From Muribaculaceae bacterium (GTDB taxonomy: Bacteria; Bacteroidota; Bacteroidia; Bacteroidales; Muribaculaceae), in assembly GCA_017396945.1 (NCBI GenBank), contig JAFQKI010000017.1, positions 91,967 to 155,966 on the forward strand: DNA of 64,000 bases, read 5' to 3'. This document shows positions 43,554 through 52,534 of the stretch, piece by piece. Position 1 is the first letter of the stretch. Each line of letters begins with the position of its first letter. The translations under genes were made by a program, and so were the position numbers. Under the pieces are notes generated by a model. The model was given only the letters and a program-made list of their open reading frames with translations, ran no database searches and was not told where the DNA came from.

Positions 43554-43630
43554 TGGTGGAGTATAGCGGACTCGAACCGCTCACCTCGACACTGCCAGTG
43601 TCGCGCTCTAGCCGGATGAGCTAATACCCC
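43554..43630 (-). tRNA. tRNA-Ala(GGC)
   Basis: Acceptor GGGGTAT/ATACTCC, anticodon loop CTGGCAG (GGC), T loop GGTTCGAGTCC, discriminator A and an encoded CCA. Confidence 0.97.
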
Positions 43631-43646
43631 TCAATTTTTCATGTGA

Positions 43647-43654
43647 CAAAAGTA
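43647..43654 (-). promoter_or_regulatory. -7 promoter box for tRNA-Ala
   Basis: The minus strand reads TACTTTTG 16 bases upstream of the tRNA. Confidence 0.65.
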
Positions 43655-43710
43655 ATATATAATTTTATTATGCGCAATAGTTTGCGGTGAAAATCATCCG
43701 ATAAGAGCCT

Positions 43711-43747
43711 AAAAAATCGGGGGTCGCCGATATTGGCAACCCCCGAT
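43711..43747 (-). terminator. Terminator of the PD40-amidase unit
   Basis: A 13-bp GC-rich stem (43747-43735 with 43728-43716, one G-U pair) and 6-nt loop is followed by T on the minus strand (43716-43711). Confidence 0.92.
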
Positions 43748-43777
43748 CGGGAATGTTGATTATGTTATTGTCAACTA

Positions 43778-46700
43778 TTAACGGATAGCAACTTTAACGG
43801 TGCGAACCACACCTTGAGCATCCTTAACAGCTACTACATAGATACCATTGAGAGCTTCAACGTCAACTTCGTTGCTACCTGCAACCGCAGCTACGCATGC
43901 ACCGCTCATGTTGTAAACTTGAATCATTTCAGCTTCAACACCGGCAACAGCGAGAACAGAACCGTCGCAAGATAGAACCATTTCAACATCTTCGTTTTCA
44001 ACAACGACGTCTTCTACGCCAACTTCAGTAGTGTGGCTGAACTTATAGCAAGCTACACCTTGAGCAGGAATGTTAATCCAGATGTAAAGGTCTTTATCGC
44101 CTACTTCTGTACAGATAGAAGAACGGAAACTTGTGTTACGAGTACCACCAAGACCGGCAGAAGGATAAGTTCCTATTGCAGAGCTTGCATTGTAACCACT
44201 TGTAACGTTAATCAAAGAGAATGCACCATCAGCAAGAGTTGTGTTGCTAGTGTTTTTGTAAGTAGCAACCGCAGCATATTTCTTGTTGCCAAGAGTGAAA
44301 ATCTTCATGTCAGCACCTTGCTTGTTACCTACAGCATTAACATCCATAGTTTCGATATATGCACCGGTTGAGCTGAAGTGAGTAGCAACATAGTCTTTAG
44401 AAGATACCCAGAAAGAACCGTCGCTTTCAACTGTTATGTTTGAAGCTGCAGAACCAGAAGAAACTGTATAAGCAGCACCATCCTTAGTCAAGCCAATAAC
44501 TGTAGGAGTTGTAGATGTCACAGCACCATTCTTAACAGTATAGTAGAATACACTGCTATCATAGCAGAACCAAATTTTACCATCGGTCAAGTTTCCGCTG
44601 ACTGACATTGCGTCACCGGTACGTACGCCATTGTGCTCAGTAGTTGACAACAATGTTGTAGGAACAGCATTGTCATTGTCCCAAATATAGATATTGAATA
44701 CACTTGATGCGCTAGCAGCCAAGTTACATGCAATAACCTTGCCACCCATTACTTCAACAGAACTGATGAGGTGAGTACCGGTAGTACATGGAGAAACATC
44801 AAGTTGACCTAATTTTTCACCTTTGTAAGCATCAACAATATAAATTTGATTATTGCTATTATCAACGCGAGATACAGCATAGAGGCGATCGCCATTAACA
44901 GCGATATCATTGTTAACCAATGAACCATAAGTTACCCAATTAGCTGTTTTCTTAGATGTTTGAGAGATGTTCCAAACTTCTTCAAGAGCATTGATATTTT
45001 CGTTGAACACGATATTTGCAGTGCAAGTACCTGAAAGTTGTACCGATTTTGTAAGAGCACCATCAGAAGAAATGTTAAGAACAGCTGAGTGAGTACCCTT
45101 TGCAGAAGGATCGTAAGTCACTTTCACAGATGCAGATGCAGAACCGGAAGATTGAGCGATTGAAGTTGTTGACAACTTAAATTGATTTGCATTGCTACCT
45201 GACAATGAAAGAGTGATATTTCCTGTCAAGCGTTCACCTGAAACAGTTAAAGTCTTAGCGTCGGTATAGCCTTCAGTAGTGCTGAATGACAATGAAGCAA
45301 CACTTGGAGTCACGATAGGATCGGTAGGATCTTCAATTTGGTAGGTGGGAACTGTACCGCTCTTATAATATGCGATACCTTGGTTGTGAACGAGTACCCA
45401 CATTTCAACACCCTTGTCACCATTAACGTTTACACAGATACTTGATGACATGGTAGTGTTACGAGTCTTAGAGCTCATACCCGCAGAAGGATAAGAACCA
45501 GCGTTTGTAGCATCAGCCCAACCTGCATTACCATCAAGCAATACTGCGCGACCATTGTACAACATAGTGGTAGCATCACCAGATGTACCTGGATCATAGT
45601 CTGTAGCAAATGCGTAAGTGTCACCCTTGAATGAGAATGTTACGATGTCGTTACCTTGTGATGCAACAAGAGCAGTATTTGAAACAGTCTTGGTTAACTC
45701 ACCTTTGGCTGTAACCACTGAAGCACGATAGTTTTGACCTGCTACCCAATAGTCGTTACCATAAGGGATAAGACGTGGAGAAAGACCAATGATAAAGCCA
45801 TCGATATCGGCAACAGTAGGAGTAGTAGAAACTACACCATTAGAGATTGCATAAGTAACAAGAGAGTTACAGTTGCCTGTTGCGGTAGAACCATCAGCTT
45901 TGGTATATTCACGAGATTGCTGACCGAGATAGCAGATAGTACCTGAAGTCAAGTTACCCTTGATTTCGATAGCATCACCTACGCGGTCCATTCCACCGAT
46001 ATTGGTTGTTTCAAGCAATACAGTAGGTTTAGTTGTAGCAGCATCATTTTCCCAAACATAAACTTTGAGAGGACCATTTGCAGTAGTAGCGATGTTGGTA
46101 GCAACAATTTTACCATCAACGTATGCAACGTCAACAACTTTTATCGCGCCACCTGAAACACCGGTCATGTCGAGGTTCCAAAGTTTTTCACCTGTTTGAG
46201 CGTTTACTACGATAATAGAGCCATTTGTGGTATCAACAATATAGAGTTTACCGTTACCAAACGCCATGTTACGATAGCTCTTATAATCAGCCATCCATGC
46301 AGCTTTCTTACCATTGTTTTCAGAGTAGTTCCATGCTTCAGTGAACTTCAATGGCGGGTTCTTAGCCACACCGGTTACAACCATAGAAGCAGATTTGTTG
46401 CCACTGGTGAACTTGATAGTTGTAGAGTGGTTACCTGCAGTTTGAGGTTTGTAAGTAACGGTGAGAGAGCCACCTGATGCACCAAGAGAAGTGGTATTGA
46501 TAGAGAAGTTGGTGTTATCGCTATTAGAGATAGTGATATTTGAAGATAAACCTGCACCTGTAACAGTGATGGTCTTAGCCGAAGTATTACCTACAGTAGT
46601 TTCACCGAAACCGGTAGTAGATGGATTCAAAGAGATACCATCGTCGGTACCTGCAGTAACAGAGAATTGTTTTTTAGAACAAGTATTGTTAGAAACAGTT

Positions 46701-47632
46701 ACGTTGTCAGAAGCTGTTTTGTAACCGCTCTTTTTAACTTCGATTTTGTAAGTACCTGCAGCAACGCCAAAGAACGCAAATACACCGTTACAGTTATTAT
46801 CGGTAGTAACTTGTTGAACTTGAGCGCCTGAAGAATTGTAAAGAGTAACAGTAGCACCATTGATCGCAAGGTAACTATCGCGGTCGCGAGTAGTGTAGTT
46901 GGTATAACCACAAGCTTTAGACATATCGCGAACATCACCGATGATACAACCTTTCAACGCGCTGATACCACCAGGACTATTATAGAACGCACGAACAGTT
47001 TGCCAAGCCAAGAAACGGTTGTACATGTCAGATTTCAAGCGGAGAGTTTCAGGACGATAGTCATGGAACCATGCTTCCATCAAGTAACCGGGACGAGTGT
47101 TTGTGCGGAGCACACCATAGTTCCAACCCCAGAAAGCGTAGTCAGATTGAGAACGAGGAGTTGAATAAGTAGTGCTGGTAATGTTGGTGTTTTGGTGTTG
47201 TTTAGCAACTTCCAAACCCATTTGTTGACTCGGTGCAATCACCTGAGCGTAGGGAGAATAAGTTGCGCCACGGAAGAATGCGATAGTATAGTTGGCACTT
47301 GCATTACCACCATTGGTGTGAAGAGACGAGAAGTAACCACCATAGTTGTTAGAAAGAGTAGCAATATAGGTCAAGTTCAAGTCGTCGGAAGAATAGTTTG
47401 TAGTACGAGTCATCGAGTAGCTCAAACCCACTTCTTTACAGAAATCACGCATATAAAGACCACGAGTGAGGTTACCATCAGATTCATAGAACATTTCAAC
47501 ACCAAGAGGCATAGGAGTTGGACGGTCGTCAGAGTCGTGACCACCGTGACCTGGGTTAATCAAAACCTTAGCTGCGCTTGTACTCATGACAACGCAGAGA
47601 AGCATAATTGCTATAGAATAAATCTTTTTCAT
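43778..47632 (-). CDS. T9SS-exported N-acetylmuramoyl-L-alanine amidase with two Ig-like/propeller modules
   Basis: This 1284-residue protein has a signal peptide (to about 20) and an Amidase_3 domain (about 22-220) with INPGHGGHD, YESDGN, SSLHTNGG and LMEAWFHD, which supply the usual zinc ligands and catalytic Glu. A CarboxypepD-like domain (about 225-325) follows. Then come two copies of a larger module: an Ig-like domain (about 335-430 and 785-880) followed by a beta-propeller-like region (about 435-770 and 885-1200). Both copies share AW.-type sequence around the 'gained' motif YIVD...GEKL. The last 75 residues (MIQVYNMSGACV...NGIYVVAVKD) are a T9SS type A sorting domain. It should be exported by T9SS and act on peptidoglycan outside the cell, on self or neighbours. 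It starts 3 bases after its PD40 partner. Confidence 0.85.
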   Translation of the reverse strand: MKKIYSIAIMLLCVVMSTSAAKVLINPGHGGHDSDDRPTPMPLGVEMFYESDGNLTRGLYMRDFCKEVGLSYSMTRTTNYSSDDLNLTYIATLSNNYGGYFSSLHTNGGNASANYTIAFFRGATYSPYAQVIAPSQQMGLEVAKQHQNTNITSTTYSTPRSQSDYAFWGWNYGVLRTNTRPGYLMEAWFHDYRPETLRLKSDMYNRFLAWQTVRAFYNSPGGISALKGCIIGDVRDMSKACGYTNYTTRDRDSYLAINGATVTLYNSSGAQVQQVTTDNNCNGVFAFFGVAAGTYKIEVKKSGYKTASDNVTVSNNTCSKKQFSVTAGTDDGISLNPSTTGFGETTVGNTSAKTITVTGAGLSSNITISNSDNTNFSINTTSLGASGGSLTVTYKPQTAGNHSTTIKFTSGNKSASMVVTGVAKNPPLKFTEAWNYSENNGKKAAWMADYKSYRNMAFGNGKLYIVDTTNGSIIVVNAQTGEKLWNLDMTGVSGGAIKVVDVAYVDGKIVATNIATTANGPLKVYVWENDAATTKPTVLLETTNIGGMDRVGDAIEIKGNLTSGTICYLGQQSREYTKADGSTATGNCNSLVTYAISNGVVSTTPTVADIDGFIIGLSPRLIPYGNDYWVAGQNYRASVVTAKGELTKTVSNTALVASQGNDIVTFSFKGDTYAFATDYDPGTSGDATTMLYNGRAVLLDGNAGWADATNAGSYPSAGMSSKTRNTTMSSSICVNVNGDKGVEMWVLVHNQGIAYYKSGTVPTYQIEDPTDPIVTPSVASLSFSTTEGYTDAKTLTVSGERLTGNITLSLSGSNANQFKLSTTSIAQSSGSASASVKVTYDPSAKGTHSAVLNISSDGALTKSVQLSGTCTANIVFNENINALEEVWNISQTSKKTANWVTYGSLVNNDIAVNGDRLYAVSRVDNSNNQIYIVDAYKGEKLGQLDVSPCTTGTHLISSVEVMGGKVIACNLAASASSVFNIYIWDNDNAVPTTLLSTTEHNGVRTGDAMSVSGNLTDGKIWFCYDSSVFYYTVKNGAVTSTTPTVIGLTKDGAAYTVSSGSAASNITVESDGSFWVSSKDYVATHFSSTGAYIETMDVNAVGNKQGADMKIFTLGNKKYAAVATYKNTSNTTLADGAFSLINVTSGYNASSAIGTYPSAGLGGTRNTSFRSSICTEVGDKDLYIWINIPAQGVACYKFSHTTEVGVEDVVVENEDVEMVLSCDGSVLAVAGVEAEMIQVYNMSGACVAAVAGSNEVDVEALNGIYVVAVKDAQGVVRTVKVAIR

Positions 47633-47635
47633 GGC

Positions 47636-48547
47636 TTACTTTTCTTGAATTGTCATTACATAAACTTTACCATCGGCAGTATGGTAAGCGATTTGGCTAC
47701 CATCGGGAGACACCGAGGGGAACATAGAAATCTCGTTAGAATTAGTAAGTTGTTGCATGCCTGTACCATCGGCTTTCATGATAACGATGCTGCTTTCGGT
47801 ATAGAAATAACCGTCATCTTCATCAAGCATAGCGACGATATGACTGTTTCCGCGCCATTTTGGAGCACCCATCTTACCAAGAGTCACCATGTTGCTACCA
47901 TCGAGGTTGCAAACATAAGCGATGCCATGGCTAACAAATAGAATTTTTTGGCCATTGGGAGAAACGCTAGCCCAAACATATTGAGCATCACCACCAAATG
48001 GGTCAAACAAAGTTGCTTTACCATTACGATAGATTTCAAGTTTGAGATCTTCGTTGGTAGCAACAAACACGTCACGACTAAGTGCGTTAGAGATAGAGTT
48101 AGATACTTGCTTGGTTTGGAGTACACCCTTAACAGAGTAAGACACCTTGCCATTAGAGAAACTAACCGCATTAACATGGTTGATGTTAACGGCAAAAGGT
48201 TTCAACGCCTTAGTAGCCACATCAAGAGTGTAGAGGGTCACTGTTGAATTGTGGAAGTCGCTTGAGCGAGTGATGATAGTTTTACCATCTTCGCTAACAG
48301 CAGGTTCCCAACCAGCAGTAGCCATGTCGGTGAGTTTAGTGTACTTTTTGGTAGCGAAATTATAAATTCCGAGACCATTGTAATTCTCAGAGGTCAACAA
48401 GATAGAATTTCCATCGGGCGTAAAAGTCGGGTGGAAAGTCTCTGATTGTTGTCCCAAATCGAGTTGTTGGTTAGAAACAACTCTAAATTGCTGAGCATTT
48501 GCCATTAAAGCTGTAGCTGCAGCGAAACACAATAAGAGTTTTTTCAT
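47636..48547 (-). CDS. Secreted TolB-like PD40 beta-propeller protein
   Basis: A 303-residue exported protein. The signal peptide (MKKLLLCFAAATALMANA) is followed by about six WD40/PD40-like blades, with TFTPDGNSILLTSEN, AVSEDGKTIITRS, SVSPNGQKILFVSHG and SVSPDGSQIAYHT. It lacks the N-terminal domain of TolB, so it is not TolB itself, and it has no T9SS sorting domain, so it probably stays in the periplasm. It is the first gene of a two-gene unit with the amidase (3-base gap), which suggests a shared task. Confidence 0.82.
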   Translation of the reverse strand: MKKLLLCFAAATALMANAQQFRVVSNQQLDLGQQSETFHPTFTPDGNSILLTSENYNGLGIYNFATKKYTKLTDMATAGWEPAVSEDGKTIITRSSDFHNSTVTLYTLDVATKALKPFAVNINHVNAVSFSNGKVSYSVKGVLQTKQVSNSISNALSRDVFVATNEDLKLEIYRNGKATLFDPFGGDAQYVWASVSPNGQKILFVSHGIAYVCNLDGSNMVTLGKMGAPKWRGNSHIVAMLDEDDGYFYTESSIVIMKADGTGMQQLTNSNEISMFPSVSPDGSQIAYHTADGKVYVMTIQEK

Positions 48548-48612
48548 TGTTGTTTGGTATTTAGGTTTGTAAATAAAAAATCGTTAGTTTTATGCAAGAG
48601 CACATATTCGCA

Positions 48613-48620
48613 CAAAGTTA
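48613..48620 (-). promoter_or_regulatory. -7 promoter box for the PD40-amidase unit
   Basis: The minus strand reads TAACTTTG 65 bases upstream of the PD40 start. The rest of the 162-bp spacer to the permease gene is AT-rich with nothing further to report. Confidence 0.65.
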
Positions 48621-48709
48621 TACATTATTTCATAACACAAGCACTAAAACCGCAATCTTTTAACTATTATTAGCAGTAGCTCCGTTTTTTTAACACATCT
48701 CCCTGAGAT

Positions 48710-49534
48710 TTATTTCTTAAAGGTACGGAATGCCGTTTTCAATAAACGGGCAATGATAAATGCCACCACCATAAGCAAAACTATCACTGCCGAGCAAGGG
48801 ACATCGATAGACGCAGAAATCATCAACCCCACAAAGCTACAAGCAACAGAAACAGCCACCGACGCAATCATCATGCCTTTAAACCGGTGGAAGAAAACTT
48901 CGGCGGTCATTTGTGGCAACGATAACATAGACATGAGGAGCATTATTCCCACGAGCTTTATAGTCAACACGATACACACGGCAACCATCACGGTCATCGT
49001 GTAAGTGATAAATCTCACCGGCATTCCCGTAACACGAGCGAAGTCTCTGTCGAATGCGCACATCACGATTTTGTCGTAACAGAGTGAGAAAAAAAGTATC
49101 AGTATTAATGTATATATGGCAAAAGCCCACAAATCGGCAGTGGTAATTGTCAATATATTTCCAAAAAGGAACGCGTTCAATTCAGGGACATATCCGGGAG
49201 TCATAAACACAAACAGCACCCCAATAGCCATACCCAACGCCCATACTACGGCAATAGCCGAATCCTCGCGCACCCGATGACGGGCCGACAACCACTCAAC
49301 ACCGGCACTTGACGCAACGGCAAACACCATTGCCATGACAATTGGATTAAGTCCGAGGAAATATCCCAACCCAAGTCCGCCAAAGCAGGCATGGGTAACA
49401 CCTCCGGCGATAGATACCATGCGGCGCGAGATGATATAAGTACCTATAATTGCCGCAGCAACGCTGATGATGAGTATGCCAATCAACGCATTACTGAAAA
49501 AATCATATTCCAAAAGCTCAAAAAACTCAATCAT
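48710..49534 (-). CDS. Zinc/manganese-type ABC transporter permease (ABC-3 family)
   Basis: A 274-residue membrane subunit of a metal importer. It has about eight TM segments, the family motifs GGVTHACFGGLGLG and the later KLVGIMLLMSMLSLPQMTAEVFF. The start at 49534 (MIEFFELLEYDFF) agrees with the family; it overlaps the preceding gene by 8 bases. No ATP-binding subunit or solute-binding protein gene is adjacent in the window, so those must be encoded elsewhere. Metal specificity (zinc or manganese) cannot be read from sequence. Confidence 0.88.
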   Translation of the reverse strand: MIEFFELLEYDFFSNALIGILIISVAAAIIGTYIISRRMVSIAGGVTHACFGGLGLGYFLGLNPIVMAMVFAVASSAGVEWLSARHRVREDSAIAVVWALGMAIGVLFVFMTPGYVPELNAFLFGNILTITTADLWAFAIYTLILILFFSLCYDKIVMCAFDRDFARVTGMPVRFITYTMTVMVAVCIVLTIKLVGIMLLMSMLSLPQMTAEVFFHRFKGMMIASVAVSVACSFVGLMISASIDVPCSAVIVLLMVVAFIIARLLKTAFRTFKK

Positions 49535-49946
49535 GGGTATTTTCTTTTTGTCGGGCTTCAGATACAATCATCAACAACTCGTCACGCACGGCAGTGGGTA
49601 GTTCAATGCCACGCAATTGAACGCTACGTCCCCAGCCCGCAATATCCTGAGGGAGCAAAGTCAATAATATATCACGAAATCGCTCTATCTCCTCATCGGT
49701 ATAACAATCGGCTTCGCGACCTTTATATACATCAAGTTCCTCATCATCATAATAAACAATCTCATCGCTCACACTCGACAACAACGAGTCTTTCTCGCAA
49801 GTGATATGCAAGCCACAACACTCTGTCGGTGGCTGTGGCTGAGATTGCTCCTCTACCGCATCAACCGATGATGTAAACCGATGGTGGATGTAAAGCACCA
49901 CACCAACAACGACCAATGCCGATAATATGATGAGAATAACCGTCAT
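49527..49946 (-). CDS. Small membrane-anchored protein with a Cys cluster
   Basis: A 139-residue protein with one N-terminal TM helix (ILIILSALVVVGVVLYI), a short Pro/Gln linker, a cysteine group ECCGLHITCEKD, and a soluble acidic domain (DEIVYYDDEELDVYKGR and YTDEEIERFRDILLTL). I recognise it only as a conserved Bacteroidales protein of unknown function that occurs near aroA. It overlaps aroA by 1 base and the metal permease by 8, so all three are translated together. The CCxxxxxC pattern could bind metal, in line with the permease; this is inference. Confidence 0.65.
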   Translation of the reverse strand: MTVILIILSALVVVGVVLYIHHRFTSSVDAVEEQSQPQPPTECCGLHITCEKDSLLSSVSDEIVYYDDEELDVYKGREADCYTDEEIERFRDILLTLLPQDIAGWGRSVQLRGIELPTAVRDELLMIVSEARQKENTHD

Positions 49947-51208
49947 TATTCAGCCATTTCAGTATCTTCAGGAATTTCGGCATCTGCGTCAACAATGACA
50001 AATCCCGTCTGAGCCAAATGCTCCCAAAAATCGGGATAAGATTTTGAGACAACTTCAACATCATTTATAATAACTCCGGGTAGATACAATGCAACAGGCG
50101 CAAATGCCATCGCCATACGATGATCCTTATAGGTATCAATACTCGGCTGTTCAAATATGGGATGCTGACCACCATACCACGCAATAGCGTTATCCCCCTC
50201 TATCGATAGGTCAAAACTGAGTTTGTCGAGTTCAACGCGCAAGGCCTCCAAGCGGTCAGTCTCTTTTATTCGCAATGTTTCGACTCCCGTAAAGCGGAAT
50301 GGGATGCGCAACATGCAACAGGTCACCGCAAGCGCTTGCACCAAATCGGGCTGCTCACTCATGTCCAACTCAAGGCGCGCATCTTGTTCGGGCGATGGCT
50401 CAAGCACAACCTCCTCATCTGAAAATTGGGTATTTATACCCAAATGCTCAAAATATCCGGCAATTTTGCTATCCCCTTGAAGGCTTGGCGATTGCAACCC
50501 TTTGAGCGAAACCATCCCCGTCGACAATGCAGCTATCTCATACCAATATGATGCCGCGCTCCAATCGGCCTCAACATCGATATCGGCATAACGGTATTCG
50601 CTTGGAGCTATCGTAATTATATTGTCATCAAACTCGCTTTCCACTCCTTGACGACGCATCATTTCAAGTGTCATCAAAATATATGGGCGCGACATTATCT
50701 CACCCTCAAGCGTCAGTCGCAAACCTTGCGCCATGAGCGGAGCAATCATCAATAGCGCCGAAATATATTGCGAACTTATTGAAGCCGGCAACGCAACATC
50801 TCCACCTTGCAATTTTCGTCCCAATATCTTGAGTGGCGGGAAACCCTCCTCTCCCAAATACTCAATCGATGCGCCACAATCACGCAACGCGTCAACGAGT
50901 GCTTTGATGGGACGTTGGCGCATACGCTCCGAGCCATCGAGCACAACCTCTCTACCCTCTTGCACAGAAAAATAGGCAGTAAGGAAACGCATGGCTGTAC
51001 CCGCCGCTCCGATGTTGACATCGCTTGATTGCGAACTTAACGCCTCGACCATCACATCGGTATCATCACAATGCGCGACCTTAGCAATAGGCTTGGCATC
51101 GGCAGTCAACGCATTAATAATCAACGCACGATTACTGATACTTTTAGACAAAGGAAGCTCAATTGCAGCTTCAATCATCTCTTCGGGTGGAAATATGCGA
51201 TAATTCAT
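49946..51208 (-). CDS. aroA: 3-phosphoshikimate 1-carboxyvinyltransferase (EPSP synthase)
   Basis: AroA joins shikimate 3-phosphate and phosphoenolpyruvate in chorismate synthesis. The 420-residue protein has LPLSKSISNRALIINAL with the substrate-binding Lys-Ser, IGAAGTAMRFLTAYF near residue 85, SERMRQRPIKALVDAL, and the C-terminal KETDRLEAL and YKDHRMAMAFA motifs. It is slightly shorter than the E. coli enzyme. It heads the aroA/small protein/metal permease run. Confidence 0.95.
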   Translation of the reverse strand: MNYRIFPPEEMIEAAIELPLSKSISNRALIINALTADAKPIAKVAHCDDTDVMVEALSSQSSDVNIGAAGTAMRFLTAYFSVQEGREVVLDGSERMRQRPIKALVDALRDCGASIEYLGEEGFPPLKILGRKLQGGDVALPASISSQYISALLMIAPLMAQGLRLTLEGEIMSRPYILMTLEMMRRQGVESEFDDNIITIAPSEYRYADIDVEADWSAASYWYEIAALSTGMVSLKGLQSPSLQGDSKIAGYFEHLGINTQFSDEEVVLEPSPEQDARLELDMSEQPDLVQALAVTCCMLRIPFRFTGVETLRIKETDRLEALRVELDKLSFDLSIEGDNAIAWYGGQHPIFEQPSIDTYKDHRMAMAFAPVALYLPGVIINDVEVVSKSYPDFWEHLAQTGFVIVDADAEIPEDTEMAE

Positions 51209-51219
51209 CTATTAAAAAA

Positions 51220-52395
51220 TCAATCATTTATAGCTTTAGCCAGATAGGCAAGAGCATCGGCAAGTACCACACGCGGACAAGCAACATTTAATCGCATAAA
51301 ACCTTCTCCCTCGCGACCAAACATAGTGCCATCATTAAGAGCCAATCGAGCTTTATTTACAAACAAGTCAACAAGTTGAGGCTGCGACAAGTTCAACCCA
51401 CGGCAATCAAGCCACACAAGGAATGACGCCTGAGGACGCATGGGTTTCAACATCGGGAGATTTTGTGCCATAAACTCCTCAACAAATTTGATATTATCTT
51501 CGATATAAGTCAACAATTCGCCAAGCCAACGCTCCCCATTGCGATAAGCCGCCTCGGTGCCTATTGTAGCCATGAAGTTGGCTCCGTCAAACTCATTTGA
51601 TGACAACCAACGATAAAACGGCACTCTCAATTCAGGATTTTTCACCAACATCCAAGAGCTGACAAGACCTGGGATATTAAATGTCTTGGATGGTGCGCTC
51701 AATGTTACCGCAACCGTCTCGGCATCCTCACTTACCGAAACAAACGGAATATGTTCATTGCCAAAGACCATGAGATCGGCATGTATTTCATCAGAAACCA
51801 CAACTACGTTATGCTTGCGAGCCAATGCCGCTACACGGCGCAAGGTTTCAACATCCCACTGAATACCGGCAGGATTGTGAGGGTTGCAAAGTATCATCAT
51901 GCGAGGAGATTCCTCAGCCATCAATCGCTCAAGATGCTCAAGATCCATTTTATAGCCCAACTCAGTGAGAACCAAAGGATTGGGCAACGCAACTCGGTCA
52001 TTACCCTCAATCACCATTTTAAACGGATGATAAACAGGCGGTTGTATAATAATTTTATCTCCACGAGAAGAAAAATAATTAACCGCATAGGCTACCCCAC
52101 GCACCACACCGGGAATAAATGACAATTCCTCATGAGTCACAGAGAGATGATGACGACGATCAAGCCAATCGATAATTGCTTGCCAATAGCCGTCACTCGC
52201 TTTAGAATAACCATAGACCGGATGAGCCAATCGCTCATTGAGCGCGGCGGTTATCTCCGGGCAAATAGCGAAATCCATGTCGGCAATCCACATGGGACAC
52301 ACATCTTCACGACCAAAACGCTCTTTTAATCCTTCAATTTTAATCGCACCGGTGTTGCGACGGTCAATCACGGTATCAAAGTTATACTTTTCCAT
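51220..52395 (-). CDS. patB: PatB/MalY-type PLP aminotransferase (cystathionine beta-lyase like)
   Basis: A 391-residue fold-type I PLP enzyme related to MalY/PatB, which cleave C-S bonds in cystathionine or cysteine. It has the N-terminal CPMWIADMDF, substrate region YHPFKMVIE, CNPHNPAG, VVSDEIHADL and the PLP lysine in SAPSKTFNIPG. I set the start at 52395 (MEKYNFDTV), since the promoter box at 52423-52430 overlaps the alternative upstream start. It lies 11 bases ahead of aroA and is divergent from rel. Confidence 0.9.
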   Translation of the reverse strand: MEKYNFDTVIDRRNTGAIKIEGLKERFGREDVCPMWIADMDFAICPEITAALNERLAHPVYGYSKASDGYWQAIIDWLDRRHHLSVTHEELSFIPGVVRGVAYAVNYFSSRGDKIIIQPPVYHPFKMVIEGNDRVALPNPLVLTELGYKMDLEHLERLMAEESPRMMILCNPHNPAGIQWDVETLRRVAALARKHNVVVVSDEIHADLMVFGNEHIPFVSVSEDAETVAVTLSAPSKTFNIPGLVSSWMLVKNPELRVPFYRWLSSNEFDGANFMATIGTEAAYRNGERWLGELLTYIEDNIKFVEEFMAQNLPMLKPMRPQASFLVWLDCRGLNLSQPQLVDLFVNKARLALNDGTMFGREGEGFMRLNVACPRVVLADALAYLAKAIND

Positions 52396-52422
52396 CTTAA
52401 TGAAATTTGCACAAATTTTCCA

Positions 52423-52430
52423 CAAAAGTA
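52423..52430 (-). promoter_or_regulatory. -7 promoter box for patB
   Basis: The minus strand reads TACTTTTG 27 bases before the patB start. It lies only 34 bases from the divergent rel box, so the two upstream promoter regions overlap. Confidence 0.65.
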
Positions 52431-52464
52431 ATATTTTTTTTGCAATTGTTTCGCAGATTTTTTC

Positions 52465-52472
52465 TAAGTTTG
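52465..52472 (+). promoter_or_regulatory. -7 promoter box for rel
   Basis: TAAGTTTG lies 62 bases upstream of the rel start. Confidence 0.6.
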
Positions 52473-52534
52473 TACTTTATATAAGTCTGACCGACTGAAA
52501 AGCATTACATATAACAGATAAAACGATATCAGTT

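Noticed and set aside
47192..47941. Open frame of 249 codons on the plus strand spanning the amidase and PD40 genes
   Set aside because: It crosses two real genes in antisense, with no domain, promoter box or plausible start.
47636..48547. TolB of the Tol-Pal system
   Set aside because: The PD40 protein lacks the TolB N-terminal domain and no tolQ, tolR, tolA or pal genes are near.
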